From IMG/VR virus record IMGVR_UViG_3300037264_008423, positions 1 through 64,000 of that record: a stretch of 64,000 bases of DNA. The stretch is one strand, 5' to 3'. A program made the translations under genes and the position numbers. Of this stretch, positions 42,848 through 51,237 are shown piece after piece. The stretch comes from a virus. Below the pieces are notes generated by a model. It worked only from the letters and a program-made list of their open reading frames with translations, had not been told where the DNA came from and searched no databases. Numbering within the stretch: the first letter of the stretch is position 1; each line of letters starts with the position of its first letter.

Positions 42848-44797
42848 ATGGCCAACACGACAGCCACTTCCCTGCTCAAGTATCTTGGCTTGATCGGCAC
42901 TTCGGGCCATCCCACGGGCAGCATTGTGCCGCGCGCGGGAACACCCTCGGCGGATCAAGAACTTTTTCGGGAGTTCCGCGAGGCCGGTCGCGTCGCCAAT
43001 CCCGATGTCTGGTCCCGTTTTAACTCCTACATGCGGCGGCCCGTCACGTTTGACGCCATGCTCCAACTGTGGGATGAGATGGCGGGGTGGGACCTCATGG
43101 CCGCCGCGCTGGTCGAAATTGTTGACGAAGCTACGCAGACCGACCAGAACTCCCCCGCGACTTTGTGGTATCAGTGTAATGACCGCGAGTTTGAGGACGA
43201 ACTCAATGGCATGCTGGTGAACTGCGGCGTGGAGGACCTGATCCCGTCACAGGTGTATTATGTCGCCTCCCTGGGAAACCACTTTGAAAAGCTCGAATAC
43301 GCGCCTGGCGAAGGTGTTATGGGCCTGTCCTTCATCCATCCGATGGACATTCGCCGCTACTGGCTGGAGCGCAACCGGCGCGTGGTGGGCTTCCGATGGA
43401 CGGGTCATAAGCCCAGCAAGGAAGCGGCGTTTGTTCATCCCGACAATCGCACACCCATCGAACGCGTAGCCCTGAGCGATGGCTCGGACACGGAGGAACT
43501 CTGGTATCCGTGGGACATGCTGCATTTTCGCCGGATGTATCGGCTGCGGATCAGCGAGCACGGGGAACCGATCTTCGATGAAGCCCAGGGAATCTACAAA
43601 AAGATGCGCCTGGCGATTGACCAGATGGTGGTTCACCGCGCCCAGGTTCAGCCGGACCGCTACGTCATCAATATTGACACCAAGGACCAGCCGCCGATGG
43701 AACAGATGCGCACCGTGCAGCGGTGGAAACAGACGCTCCGCAGCAAAATTTCCTTTGGCCTGGCGAATCAAGGCAGCACCGGCCAGACCCAAGATCTGAC
43801 CGACCCGATGGGATTCCAGGCATTTTACAACGCCTGGTCGCTGGACACGATCCTGTGGGTCGCCAAACCTTCAGGTTTCGAGCATACCATTGAAAAGCTT
43901 CAGGGCACCCAAAATATTCCCGATGTCTATGACATCGAGCTGTTGACCGACTTATTCTTCAGCATCATCGGCATGCCCCGGAGCTGGCTGGGAGGCAAGG
44001 GCGGCGCGGGTGGGGGAGACCAGCCGATGAGCGGCAAGGCGCTCCTGGCCCAGGATATGCGGTTTCTGCGCAAAATCAAAGGTATCCGCCGTCCGATCAT
44101 CAGCGGCTACACGTGGCTGGGCTACTTTCACGCCGTGCTGCGCGGCAAGGATATCCGCGAGCTGGACATCAAGGCCATGATGCCGCCCATCGGCAGCCTG
44201 GAAGACCAGATGAAACTGGAGATGCTGCGTCAACAGGCCGAAGTGCTGGACTTGCTGGCCGATGTCATGGCCAAATACGCGCTCCCGCGCGAAGCGTGGG
44301 TGGAGACCGTGTTCAAGCGTTACCTGCGCCTGCCCGACGACGTGGTGAACCTGTTCATCACCGCGCTGCCCTCGGAGATTGAGGAACCGGCAATGGAGAG
44401 CCAGAAAAAACCGGCTCCCTACACGCATCGAATTTTGCGCGAGCTGGAGGACAAAGTGCGCCAGAACCCCGACCTGGCCACGCTGGTCGAGGAACTGCGC
44501 CAGGGAGTGGGCGGGGAATCCGCTCCGGCGCGCAGCCGGGGCACGCGCAAGCTCTACGAAAACATGTTCAGCCTTAAGGGCATGAACGTTAAAAAACAGA
44601 TCAGCGATTGGGACTTCGTAGTGTCCTCTTACGGCAAGCACCCCGACGAGTTAAAGCGCGCCATGGAAACCAAGACCGATGCCACGCCCAGGCCGCCCAA
44701 ACCCTCGGCGCTGAACGAGTCCGCCAGCGGCAATGGCAGCGGAACAGGCACCTTGGATCGCTACCGTCAATTTTACCCGGAAAGGATGGGGTCCTGA
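42848..44797 (+). CDS. portal protein (gp20-like)
   Basis: 649 residues. Portal vertex protein forming the ring for DNA packaging and head-tail joining. Typical T4-like portal stretches: FNSYMRRPVTFDAMLQLWDEMAGWDLMAAALVEI, DELNGMLVNCGVEDL...YYVASLGNHFEKLEY, HFRRMYRLRISEHGEPIFDEA, MVVHRAQVQPDRYVINID, DIELLTDLFFSIIGMPRSWLGG and a C-terminal helical stem followed by a low-complexity tail. Longer than T4 gp20 (524). The next gene overlaps its stop (TGATG). Confidence 0.92.
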   Translation: MANTTATSLLKYLGLIGTSGHPTGSIVPRAGTPSADQELFREFREAGRVANPDVWSRFNSYMRRPVTFDAMLQLWDEMAGWDLMAAALVEIVDEATQTDQNSPATLWYQCNDREFEDELNGMLVNCGVEDLIPSQVYYVASLGNHFEKLEYAPGEGVMGLSFIHPMDIRRYWLERNRRVVGFRWTGHKPSKEAAFVHPDNRTPIERVALSDGSDTEELWYPWDMLHFRRMYRLRISEHGEPIFDEAQGIYKKMRLAIDQMVVHRAQVQPDRYVINIDTKDQPPMEQMRTVQRWKQTLRSKISFGLANQGSTGQTQDLTDPMGFQAFYNAWSLDTILWVAKPSGFEHTIEKLQGTQNIPDVYDIELLTDLFFSIIGMPRSWLGGKGGAGGGDQPMSGKALLAQDMRFLRKIKGIRRPIISGYTWLGYFHAVLRGKDIRELDIKAMMPPIGSLEDQMKLEMLRQQAEVLDLLADVMAKYALPREAWVETVFKRYLRLPDDVVNLFITALPSEIEEPAMESQKKPAPYTHRILRELEDKVRQNPDLATLVEELRQGVGGESAPARSRGTRKLYENMFSLKGMNVKKQISDWDFVVSSYGKHPDELKRAMETKTDATPRPPKPSALNESASGNGSGTGTLDRYRQFYPERMGS

Positions 44798-45504
44798 TGC
44801 TTAGCATTGCTCCCACCGGGCCGCGCGTCAACTACACGGTCCTGCCGGGTAAAAACTACTACCCGCTGCGGATCAGCGCCGTGGTCAGCGAAACCAACGC
44901 GGCTTACACCCAATTGGCGGCGACCCTGGACTGGAATGATGGCAACCCGCCTGTAGCCCTGGGTCCCGCTCTCAAACCGCTGTCCGTGGATCTGACGCGG
45001 CAGTTGACGGTGGGGGCCTACTTTGTCACTCTGCACGCCTGGAACTATCGCCAGCCCGTGCCCGATCAGGCGTATGCCTACTTCAGTGTGGAGATCCAGC
45101 CGGAGCAGGTCGTGACCCAGCCCGATGCCTACCTGTATGGTCCCATCCTGCCCAGGGACAACGGCGCTCCCAACGCCAGCGAATGGAGCTTTAACCTGGC
45201 CAGCAACCTTCAAGTTCTGGCTTCTTCCGTCAAGATGCTGCTGATTACGGCCAAAGGCGAGCGCCTCATGCTGCCCACCTATGGAACCTCTTTGCGGAGG
45301 ATGGTCTTTGAGAGCGACGCCAGCGCCGTGGCGGGAATTGCGCAGCAGGAAATTTCGGATGCCCTGGCTCAGTTTGAGCCGCGCGTCTCTTTGGAAACTC
45401 TGAACGTGCAGCGCCTTTCTGACCGGGAAATTCTACTCCGGGCCAGTTTCCTTTCCAAGTCCACGCAAAGCACCTTTGCCATCGCTCTTCCCTTCACCGC
45501 ATGA
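44797..45504 (+). CDS. gp25-like baseplate wedge protein with N-terminal PKD-like domain
   Basis: 235 residues from ATG 44797, overlapping the portal stop. Residues about 120-235 match the gp25 wedge family (SVKMLLITAKGERLMLPTYGTSL, IAQQEISDALAQFEPRV), which connects sheath and baseplate. Residues 1-105 form an extra PKD/Ig-like beta domain (LDWNDGNPPVALGP, GAYFVTLHAWN), absent from T4 gp25 (132 residues). The N-terminal addition is probably exposed on the particle. Confidence 0.75.
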   Translation: MLSIAPTGPRVNYTVLPGKNYYPLRISAVVSETNAAYTQLAATLDWNDGNPPVALGPALKPLSVDLTRQLTVGAYFVTLHAWNYRQPVPDQAYAYFSVEIQPEQVVTQPDAYLYGPILPRDNGAPNASEWSFNLASNLQVLASSVKMLLITAKGERLMLPTYGTSLRRMVFESDASAVAGIAQQEISDALAQFEPRVSLETLNVQRLSDREILLRASFLSKSTQSTFAIALPFTA

Positions 45505-45854
45505 GCCTTCGGATTAAAGAGTCGAAAACCATCAAACGACGCGACTTCATCCGCCGCTATATGCAGGAGTGCGGGGTGACTTATGATACCGCCTGTCAGA
45601 TCTACCGCACGATGATCTCCACTTTCGAGGACGGTATCGCCGATGGGGCCAAGGTGACTATAGGCCGCCTGGGCGCGCTGGTTCCCCAGTGGCAGGAACC
45701 ACGCCAAGTAGTCATGGGGTTTAGGCGCACTCCCAACAAGGGCGTGGTCAAGCAAAAGCAGACGTTCAACCTGGATTCTCGGATTCGTTATCGGTTTAAG
45801 ATTTACCGGGAGTGGATGAACACCCGTCCCCTTCACTGGTATGACGGTAATTAA
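45501..45854 (+). CDS. HU/IHF-like DNA-binding-fold protein
   Basis: 117 residues. The pattern KRRDFIRRYMQECGVTYDTACQIYRTMISTFEDGIADGAKVTIGRLGALVP resembles the HU/IHF fold (helices then strand and DNA-arm). The arm region here carries QVVMGFRR and KQKQTFNLDSRIRYRFKIYREW. It is encoded within a structural operon, with 4 bp overlap to the gp25-like gene, so it may be a structural use of the fold or a packaged DNA-binding protein. Confidence 0.55.
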   Translation: MSLRIKESKTIKRRDFIRRYMQECGVTYDTACQIYRTMISTFEDGIADGAKVTIGRLGALVPQWQEPRQVVMGFRRTPNKGVVKQKQTFNLDSRIRYRFKIYREWMNTRPLHWYDGN

Positions 45855-45860
45855 AGCGTT

Positions 45861-47714
45861 ATGGCTATTGAACCCATCAGCATGCCCAATTCGGCGGCGA
45901 TCAACTTCGGGGAAAATGATGTCCGGCACTTGACCGAGGGTGACGCGCTGGATGTCGCGGGAGTCTCCCGCCCCACCCGTCATCTGGCTCAGCGTGATGT
46001 GGCGCTGGCCGACAAGCTCAACGAGGTCGTCGAAGCGGTCAACAATAAAGACCAGTTTGTCCCGCTACCCGTGCTGCGCACCGTGCTCCCTCCCAACTCG
46101 GAGGAAATTATCCAAAATTTCCGCATTCCACCGGGTTTCGAGTGCCGAGTGCTGAATGCCATCGTTACTTCGCTTCCCGCTTCTTCCAGCGCCGAATTGG
46201 ACATTTATTACACCGCTTATAGTTTTGGGAACTCCACGGGCGCGCAGGTGGTCACCACGTCCACCGAGTATAGCGGCGGCACGCTTTTCTATGCCAACGG
46301 CGAGTTTGTCATTACCCTGAAAAATCGCGGGGGAGCCACGTTGGAGCTAATCGCCTCCATCCTGCTCACCATGCGCCCCGTAGGTTCCACTTCGAGCTAC
46401 TTGCTGGCATCCGCCTTGGTGGGTGAGCCGGGAAGGCCGGGACAGCCTGGGCGCAAGGGAGACACCGGGGGCTCTGGCGGCGCGGGACCCGCAGGGACTC
46501 CTGGATTAGTGTGGATGGGCGATTACAGCGCCTCGACCACCTATAACGACAAGGCCGTCGTCGCCTACGCCAACTCGTCCTGGAAGTCCAAGCATACGTC
46601 CAATACGGGCAACACCCCCGCTATCGGTTCGATTCACTGGGACCTGGTTGCTAAGGAAGGTGATCCTGGCTTTGATTGGAAAGGCGCTTGGAGCAACGTG
46701 ACCAACTACGTGGAAAATGACGGGGTATCCTACTTGGGCAGCAGCTATGTTTGTGTCGTAGCCTCTTCCCTGAACCGCAATCCCGTGGCTTATCCCAGCG
46801 ATTGGAATCTCGTGGCCCAAGCTGGAGTCAACGGCTTCCGCTATCGAGGCACCTGGGGCAATCCGCCCCTGGACAACCCTGCTGTGCCTTACGTCTTGAA
46901 TGACGCGGTGACCAGGGCCGTAGGCAGCGAAACTCCCTCTGGCGTCGCCACAATGACGATTGTAACCGGCACCGTCACCCTCTCCACGACTGGATTTTTG
47001 ACCGGCACCGTGAGCGATGTGGGGCGCTATCTGCGCGCGACCAGCACGAACAACTCCTATCAGATTATCGCCGCCATCAGCACGACTCAATGCACCGTAT
47101 CGCCTGCGGCCAGCGTGTCGGCAACCACGTTCGTGCTACTGATCGGGGCAGTCGCGGAGACTTATGTGGCCGTGGTTGCCGCTCCGGTCGCGGTCCAGCC
47201 GCCGCCCAGCACGGACTGGGAAAAACTCTTCAGTTCCTCGGCCAACGCGTTTTCCATCAGCACGATACCGGGAAAAATTTACGTGGAAGCCAACTATCAA
47301 GCGGCGGAAGACGATGGTCCCTACACCAAGATCGACCTGGCTTACCCTGGCACGGCTACGGTGAATTTCACCGAGTTCAAAGTTAACGACTCGGCCAGCG
47401 GCCACGGCATGGTCTTTTTGAAGTATTCCCGCCTGGCGCGCTGGACCGGAGCCTTAACCGTGGTTTTGCCGCAGATCACAGACGGGGCCACCGTGAACTG
47501 GGCCATGACGGATGTGGTCTTAGGGGTCACTAACGCGGGGCCGCACACCACTTACGGGACCGTTTCCAGTGGCCTGTCGGAGATCGGACACGCCGTTACG
47601 GGCACTTTTATCAATACCTGGATCAACCCGTTTGGCAACAAAGTAACCCTGTCCAACCAGGTGCCCGGAGCGTGCAGCGTATCCTCGTCCGTGCTGGGCC
47701 TGCAAACCTACTAA
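45861..47714 (+). CDS. tail fibre with collagen-like segment
   Basis: 617 residues. N-terminal 180 residues are beta-rich virion-attachment type. A collagen-like Gly-X-Y run (GEPGRPGQPGRKGDTGG, about 187-215) provides a trimeric stalk. Two similar modules follow (MGDYSASTTYNDKAVVAYANSSWKS and KGAWSNVTNYVENDGVSYLGSSYVC), of the carbohydrate-binding type 5/12 style. Residues about 365-425 (GTVTLSTTGFLTGTVSDVGRY, AAISTTQCTV) are closely repeated in the Ig protein at 49236-50039. C-terminal beta domain is presumably the receptor-binding tip. Confidence 0.75.
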   Translation: MAIEPISMPNSAAINFGENDVRHLTEGDALDVAGVSRPTRHLAQRDVALADKLNEVVEAVNNKDQFVPLPVLRTVLPPNSEEIIQNFRIPPGFECRVLNAIVTSLPASSSAELDIYYTAYSFGNSTGAQVVTTSTEYSGGTLFYANGEFVITLKNRGGATLELIASILLTMRPVGSTSSYLLASALVGEPGRPGQPGRKGDTGGSGGAGPAGTPGLVWMGDYSASTTYNDKAVVAYANSSWKSKHTSNTGNTPAIGSIHWDLVAKEGDPGFDWKGAWSNVTNYVENDGVSYLGSSYVCVVASSLNRNPVAYPSDWNLVAQAGVNGFRYRGTWGNPPLDNPAVPYVLNDAVTRAVGSETPSGVATMTIVTGTVTLSTTGFLTGTVSDVGRYLRATSTNNSYQIIAAISTTQCTVSPAASVSATTFVLLIGAVAETYVAVVAAPVAVQPPPSTDWEKLFSSSANAFSISTIPGKIYVEANYQAAEDDGPYTKIDLAYPGTATVNFTEFKVNDSASGHGMVFLKYSRLARWTGALTVVLPQITDGATVNWAMTDVVLGVTNAGPHTTYGTVSSGLSEIGHAVTGTFINTWINPFGNKVTLSNQVPGACSVSSSVLGLQTY

Positions 47715-48139
47715 CCGGAGGGCTGGGGTCCATCCGAGCAGTCCGGCCAGGCGTGAAGGACATCCCGACCCTCCTGAAGCCGTCGCTTCATTTCATGGTG
47801 GTGTTTCACGCTGGCTTGCCAGAAAGGACATTGGCAGCCCGGCCAATACCGGTTCATGACCTCTAGCAAGATCTGACCGTAGTCCGCTGCGGCCTGGGGA
47901 ATCTGCTCGTTCCGCACCTGGTCTAAAATCTGATGAAAGCGCGTGCTTAAGCCGTTCCAGTCCGCGTCCATCCGGTTCATTTTCTGCACGATCAAGGGGC
48001 CGTTTTTCAAGTAGAAATTGGCTCCCGGCGCGGTAAACGGATTCCGCAGGCTCCAGGCCAGCAGGCGGCGCATCTGCTGATGGTCCTCGTGGTTAATCAA
48101 CTGCTGGGCTAGTAATTGTTTACAAAATGAATCGGTCAT
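47711..48139 (-). CDS. hypothetical helical protein
   Basis: 142 residues, helical (FCKQLLAQQLINHEDHQQMRRLLAWSLRN), with a Cys/His cluster near the end (YWPGCQCPFWQASVKHHHEMKRRL). Overlaps both neighbours by a few bases. Downstream member of the minus-strand virion operon. No family recognised; a fibre-assembly chaperone is possible by position. Confidence 0.5.
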   Translation of the reverse strand: MTDSFCKQLLAQQLINHEDHQQMRRLLAWSLRNPFTAPGANFYLKNGPLIVQKMNRMDADWNGLSTRFHQILDQVRNEQIPQAAADYGQILLEVMNRYWPGCQCPFWQASVKHHHEMKRRLQEGRDVLHAWPDCSDGPQPSG

Positions 48140-49233
48140 CAGCAGCCCCCTGTTTCATCTTTCATGGCTAGGATCAGCGGCTCGCTATGAACCACCGCGC
48201 CGCCGATGGCGCTATTATCCACGGTCAGGCGCAGCGCATAGGCGGGATCGCGGGTCTGGTCACTGGACCCCCCGTCGGCAGCCGCTACGCGCAGGACGGT
48301 GGTCGAGGTTGCCTCTGCCGTGATGGTCCCGGAGGGCGACAAGGTAATCCAGTTAGCTCCAGCGATATGGGAGCTGGGAAGCACTGAAAAGCTAAAACCG
48401 CCGTTGACTTGGTAGAATCCGCCTGTAATCACCGGATACCAATCCGTGAGATTGGCGGAATATTCCCACTGGTAAAGCAGGGGCGGCGTGCCCTGAACCA
48501 CCAACTCCGCCACATAGGTTGCTTGTCCGGCCCCGGAAGGTGCGTAATCAAACCAGCGACCGGCGCTCACCGACGTAAACGAACCGCCGCTGGTGTAGTA
48601 GTCAATGATCTGAGGAATGGGGTTGGCAAAGCGCGCCGCCTGGGGAGGACCGCGCCGATCCCGGTCGCACACAATGCGCCATCTCCGGCCATTAACGATC
48701 AGATTAACCCCGTAGCGCCCGACCACGTGACCTGCGCTGTCAATCTGGATGTGCGGTTCGGCGGATAGTCCGCCGTGCGCGGTTTCCGGGGGGCTGCCAG
48801 CATGCGTCAACAGGGCGGTGTCGGCGGAACCCGCGACCACGTTGAGCTGCGAGGCAAAGCTGGTAACCAGGCAGGAGGCGACCGGGCTGCCCACTGTCAA
48901 ATCCAGCGCCGGGTCCGCCTGCTGCGGGGAGATCACCCCTGTATCCGATGTCAGCACCACATCCGGCTCGCCGTCGATTCCGGCTGAAAGCTGAGCGGGA
49001 GCGTAGTAAATCTGTTCGCCCACCACCACCCGCACAATCCGCTGCTGGGCAGGCGCGCTCGCCGGGCCTGAATGAATGCAACCCGCCGAGTTCTGGTAGA
49101 GCTGCTTCATGCCGGTCCAGCCGTGGGATTTGGACAGGCTGGAATTAGTGTGCTCGTTGAGATTATCCGCCAAGGCTCCCAGGCCGATCACCGTGTTTCG
49201 GAGTTCCCCCTGCGTGACAAGATGTTTATTCAT
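48139..49233 (-). CDS. virion protein with Ig-like C-terminal domain
   Basis: 364 residues from ATG 49233; the frame remains open upstream but that is shadow of the next gene. N-terminal HLVTQGELRNTVIGLGALADNLNEHTNSSL (helical), then a beta-rich body; residues about 255-360 look Ig/Fn-like (PPLLYQWEYSANLTDWYPVITGG...). Probably a tail fibre or decoration component of the same operon as the Ig protein upstream. Confidence 0.55.
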   Translation of the reverse strand: MNKHLVTQGELRNTVIGLGALADNLNEHTNSSLSKSHGWTGMKQLYQNSAGCIHSGPASAPAQQRIVRVVVGEQIYYAPAQLSAGIDGEPDVVLTSDTGVISPQQADPALDLTVGSPVASCLVTSFASQLNVVAGSADTALLTHAGSPPETAHGGLSAEPHIQIDSAGHVVGRYGVNLIVNGRRWRIVCDRDRRGPPQAARFANPIPQIIDYYTSGGSFTSVSAGRWFDYAPSGAGQATYVAELVVQGTPPLLYQWEYSANLTDWYPVITGGFYQVNGGFSFSVLPSSHIAGANWITLSPSGTITAEATSTTVLRVAAADGGSSDQTRDPAYALRLTVDNSAIGGAVVHSEPLILAMKDETGGC

Positions 49234-49235
49234 GG

Positions 49236-50039
49236 TCAGAAGCCAAAAAAGTCGCCCACGTCGTCCCAAAAGCTCTCGTCTTTGTAAGCGATAAAGTTGT
49301 AGCGGACCGTCAAGGTAGCGGCGGCGCTCATCGCCTGGCCGTAAGCGTTGGAAACCAGACAGGTGTAATTGCCGCTCTGACCGACTGTGGCATTGGTAAT
49401 GGCCAACTGGGGTGACGTGGCCCCGGTGAGGCCAGTGCCGTCTCTGAACCATTGATAAGTAAGCATGGCCGAACCCGCCGCCGCGACAAAAAACTGCGCG
49501 CTTTCTCCCGCGCCGCAACTGGTTGCCTGCGGCTGGCCGGTGATGCTGGGGGGAATCCCTGCGGCGGTCGCGGTCACGAACGGCACCACCGGGATGACCA
49601 CGTAGTAGCTGTAATAAATGGTAAACACGTCCGCCGCCACGCTGTCAGCGGGAGTGACCGTGCATTGGGTCGTGCTGATGGCGGCGGTAATCCGGTAAGT
49701 CTGGCCTGACGTTTTAAGCTTGATGAAGCGCCCCACATCCGTGGCGGTGCCGCTCAGGTAGTTGGTGGTGGAAAGCGTGACCGTGCCAGAGGCCAGAACG
49801 GCGGTATCCACGCCCGAATCCTGCTCGTCGTCGGGAAAGGTGACCGGAATGCGCAAACGGCTGGAGCCAACCACGGTGTCCCCGCAGGTATCCACCCAGT
49901 TTTTATCCACAATCCTCAACTGGTAGTGCCTGGCCCAGTCGGAATTGATGTGAATGGCCACGCCCTCGGCATAGTTCTCCACATTCTGCTGGGCGGACAG
50001 CCGGGACGCGTCGGTCAATAGCGGGGCATTGGCGCTCAT
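49236..50039 (-). CDS. virion protein with Ig-like domain
   Basis: 267 residues. Residues about 75-140 share the module GTVTLSTTNYLSGTATDVGRF...AAISTTQCTV with the fibre at 45861-47714. Residues about 165-250 form an immunoglobulin-like domain (LTYQWFRDGTGLTGATSPQLAI, QSGNYTCLVSNAYG) in the style common in Verrucomicrobiota surface proteins. C-terminal aromatic tail (YKDESFWDDVGDFFGF). Probable surface-exposed particle component. Confidence 0.65.
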   Translation of the reverse strand: MSANAPLLTDASRLSAQQNVENYAEGVAIHINSDWARHYQLRIVDKNWVDTCGDTVVGSSRLRIPVTFPDDEQDSGVDTAVLASGTVTLSTTNYLSGTATDVGRFIKLKTSGQTYRITAAISTTQCTVTPADSVAADVFTIYYSYYVVIPVVPFVTATAAGIPPSITGQPQATSCGAGESAQFFVAAAGSAMLTYQWFRDGTGLTGATSPQLAITNATVGQSGNYTCLVSNAYGQAMSAAATLTVRYNFIAYKDESFWDDVGDFFGF

Positions 50040-50042
50040 GTC

Positions 50043-50528
50043 TTAGGCCATAGAACCCATCCGGGCCGTCGCTCCGGCACGGGAGGGTTTGCGCGCTTGC
50101 GGGGGACGATCCAAAAATTGATCGGCTTCACTCGGCGCTTCCGGGGAGCGCGCCTCTCCACCCCCCAGCTCTTCCTCGCCGCCCTCCGGCTCGCCACCGA
50201 CCGGAGACTCGGCTCCTTCCAGCTCACCGCCCTCGTCGTCAATTTCCTGGCCAATCAAGTCGGGATTGCGACCCCCCTCGTCTGGCATTCCCGGCTGCGC
50301 GCCTCCGGTGATGGCCTCGCGCTCGGCATCTTTAGCCTCCTTGTAGGCTTCCTCGTCCTCACCCGGTCCGGGCACATTCTCCAAATACCAACCTAATTCA
50401 GCAAAGAGTTCGTCCGCCAGCGGATCGGCATGGTCTTTCTCCAAGGCGCGATAAATGGCGTTGAGTTGGCCCCAACTCATTTCAACCGAGTAGTCGTTAA
50501 AAGTTTCTTTTTTCTTTTTGATTACCAT
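50043..50528 (-). CDS. acidic hypothetical protein
   Basis: 161 residues from ATG 50528. N-terminal third ordered (KKKKETFNDYSVEMSWGQLNAIYRALEKDHADPLADELFAELGWYL), then a very acidic Glu/Gly/Pro-rich tail (about 100 residues) ending in a basic Arg-rich segment. Such acidic proteins in T4-like phages include prohead core components (gp67/68), but nothing specific supports that here. First gene of the minus-strand virion operon; a TTGTTTAC motif lies 69 bp upstream. Confidence 0.5.
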   Translation of the reverse strand: MVIKKKKETFNDYSVEMSWGQLNAIYRALEKDHADPLADELFAELGWYLENVPGPGEDEEAYKEAKDAEREAITGGAQPGMPDEGGRNPDLIGQEIDDEGGELEGAESPVGGEPEGGEEELGGGEARSPEAPSEADQFLDRPPQARKPSRAGATARMGSMA

Positions 50529-50597
50529 AGCCAAATTGTGAGGGGGCGCACGGCACCCCTCAAATATATCTACCACACCTAATTGGCACTAAAATAT

Positions 50598-50605
50598 GTA
50601 AACAA
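50598..50605 (-). promoter_or_regulatory. TTGTTTAC promoter motif upstream of minus-strand virion operon
   Basis: Exact TTGTTTAC on the minus strand followed by ATATTTTAG, 69 bp upstream of ATG 50528. Correct orientation for the operon running down to 47711. Promoter role inferred. Confidence 0.5.
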
Positions 50606-50629
50606 TTACAACAAAGTTCTGAAAATCTA

Positions 50630-51124
50630 ATGGCTGAGATTCGACTATTACGTGGACAAACTGCTCTTATTGACGATGAAGATCTGCCGAGAGTGGCTGG
50701 CTTTCGTTGGCGTTTGAGCAGCGAAGGCTATGTCGTAGCCAGTCAGGGGTCCCGTCAAAGAGGAACCTTTAAAACAGTCCTGCTGCACCGAGTTATCAGG
50801 CAGACACCGCCCGGTCTGGAGACAGACCACGTAAACACTTTAAGTAGGCTCGATAATAGAAAGTCCAATCTGCGCACAGCCACGAAAAGCCAGAATCAAG
50901 GTAATCGCAAGCCTAACTCTAATGGTATTACTTCACGTTTTAAGGGTGTTTACTGGTATAGCCGAGATGGTTGCTGGAAGGCATCTGGTCCTAAGATGAA
51001 TCGAGCCGGTAAAGTCACTCAGGGGCACCTTGGATTTTTTGAGGCCGAGGAAGACGCTGCTCGCGCCTACAACAAAGCGGCTCTCGCACATTGGGGAGAG
51101 TTTGCGTGTCTTAATAGCGTTTAA
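50630..51124 (+). CDS. HNH homing endonuclease with AP2 domain
   Basis: 164 residues. N-terminal strand module (IRLLRGQTALIDDEDLPRVAGFRWR), HNH core (LLHRVIRQ, LETDHVNTLSRLDNRKSNLR, TKSQNQGN) and AP2 domain (FKGVYWYSRDGCWKASG, EAEEDAARAYNKAALAHWGEFACLN). Close in layout to the protein at 41302-41751. The coding frame of the downstream GT9 gene appears to begin directly after this gene without a normal start codon, suggesting the endonuclease displaced that start. Confidence 0.88.
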   Translation: MAEIRLLRGQTALIDDEDLPRVAGFRWRLSSEGYVVASQGSRQRGTFKTVLLHRVIRQTPPGLETDHVNTLSRLDNRKSNLRTATKSQNQGNRKPNSNGITSRFKGVYWYSRDGCWKASGPKMNRAGKVTQGHLGFFEAEEDAARAYNKAALAHWGEFACLNSV

Positions 51125-51237
51125 CCACTAACCCTTTAAAACATATCAATCTCATAACATTTGCGGAACCAGTCGCCATCAACTTTAAAAAAAGCGCCGG
51201 GGTTGCCACACTCACTTTCGAGGCGGGTCGGGATTAC

